A stretch of 64,000 bases of DNA from an uncultured Pelagibacteraceae bacterium (GTDB lineage: Bacteria > Pseudomonadota > Alphaproteobacteria > Pelagibacterales > Pelagibacteraceae). Position numbers and translations under genes: made by a program. Positions 63,860-64,000 of this stretch are shown here, piece after piece. The stretch lies in NCBI GenBank assembly GCA_902524115.1, contig CABZCA010000007.1:1-64000 (forward strand), read 5' to 3'. Each line of letters begins with the position of its first letter. Position 1 is the first letter of the stretch. The notes beneath the pieces are model-generated. The model was given only the letters and a program-made list of their open reading frames with translations. It was not told where the DNA came from and did no database searches.

Positions 63860-64000
63860 ATTTTCTTAAATTCTGAAATGTAATTGACAGACTTATCAGA
63901 GGTTACAGACCATTTATTTAAGATAGGGTTAAAAGTTATTCCATCAATTTTTTTTAATTTTAAAGAATTTTTTTTACAAATATCTGTTAAATATTCAGGT
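63856..64000 (-). CDS. ubiG: Ubiquinone O-methyltransferase UbiG, C-terminal fragment cut by window edge
   Basis: The minus strand is open from the window edge to TAA at 63856-63858. The 47 codons read ...DICKKNSLKLKKIDGITFNPILNKWSVTSDKSVNYISEFKKI, matching the UbiG end (a G.xYNPL...W.L..D..VNY pattern). UbiG methylates two hydroxyls of the ubiquinone ring. The rest, including the SAM-binding motifs, lies beyond the window, so the identification rests on the C-terminal pattern alone. Confidence 0.75.
   Translation of the reverse strand, partial: PEYLTDICKKNSLKLKKIDGITFNPILNKWSVTSDKSVNYISEFKKI

Overview
The window is an AT-rich, very compact chromosomal segment of a streamlined alphaproteobacterium, most likely a SAR11/Pelagibacterales-type marine bacterium or a similarly reduced lineage. 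The pointers are the base composition, median gene spacing near zero, alphaproteobacteria-specific genes (gcrA, cobS/cobT with a J-domain gene, a RegB-type kinase, an NDUFA9-like protein, DUF2948, DUF1178) and typical alphaproteobacterial gene orders (rpmH-rnpA-yidD-yidC-argB-dapD-dapE, hisS-hisZ-hisG, aroA-cmk-rpsA-ihfB, trpF-trpB-trpA-accD-folC, dnaX-ybaB-recR, murA-DUF2948-hisD-infA). No phage, insertion sequence, CRISPR or recognisable genomic island is visible; nearly everything is core metabolism and information processing. No stretch over 300 bases lacks a gene.

Layout. 1-4.7 kb: partial SGNH-like protein, tRNA-Ser, gyrB, regB. 4.7-9.8 kb: cobT-cobS-J-domain gene, bolA, aroB-aroK. 9.9-14 kb: membrane miniprotein and secreted helical protein, then def-fmt-truA. 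14-21.3 kb (minus): SET-domain and histone-deacetylase-like genes, dapE, dapD, HAD phosphatase, argB, yidC, yidD, rnpA, rpmH. 21.4-26.7 kb (plus): TVP38-like protein, tRNA-Thr (minus), two small basic proteins, dcd, murA, DUF2948, hisD, infA, tRNA-Phe, a cold-shock gene. 26.9-33.9 kb (plus): tRNA-His, hisS, hisZ, hisG, rmuC, a PD-(D/E)XK nuclease, an ExoI-like gene, thioredoxin. 33.9-46.5 kb (minus): folC, accD, trpA, trpB, trpF, pyrF, ihfB, rpsA, cmk, aroA, lptB, an LptC-like gene, kdsD, rnd. 46.5-64 kb: NDUFA9-like, SHOCT protein, gcrA, ABC-2 permease, argD, argF, cytochrome c, kdsB, pheA, SRP RNA, dnaX, ybaB, recR, glcB, accA, secA, argJ, DUF1178 and the 3' end of ubiG.

How the genes fit together. 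Amino-acid synthesis dominates (arginine: argB, argD, argF, argJ; lysine: dapD, dapE; histidine: hisD, hisG, hisZ; aromatics: aroA, aroB, aroK, pheA, trpFBA). Envelope building is next (murA, KDO/LPS genes, secA, yidC, both acetyl-CoA carboxylase carboxyltransferase subunits), followed by replication and repair.

I saw no single undescribed multi-gene system. The most notable signals are: (i) two structural RNA genes, tRNA-His and SRP RNA, that sit 4-6 nt in front of hisS and dnaX with no room for a ribosome-binding site; (ii) enzymes of the folC-accD-trpABF-cmk stretch whose active-site motifs differ from the textbook form, including loss of both partners of the TrpA Asp56-TrpB Lys167 contact and loss of the Walker A lysine in Cmk; (iii) an AccA with a C-terminal membrane segment; (iv) nine out of nine convergent gene pairs that overlap or abut, four of them sharing one tetranucleotide as stop codon on both strands; and (v) a long inverted repeat between the cold-shock gene and tRNA-His.
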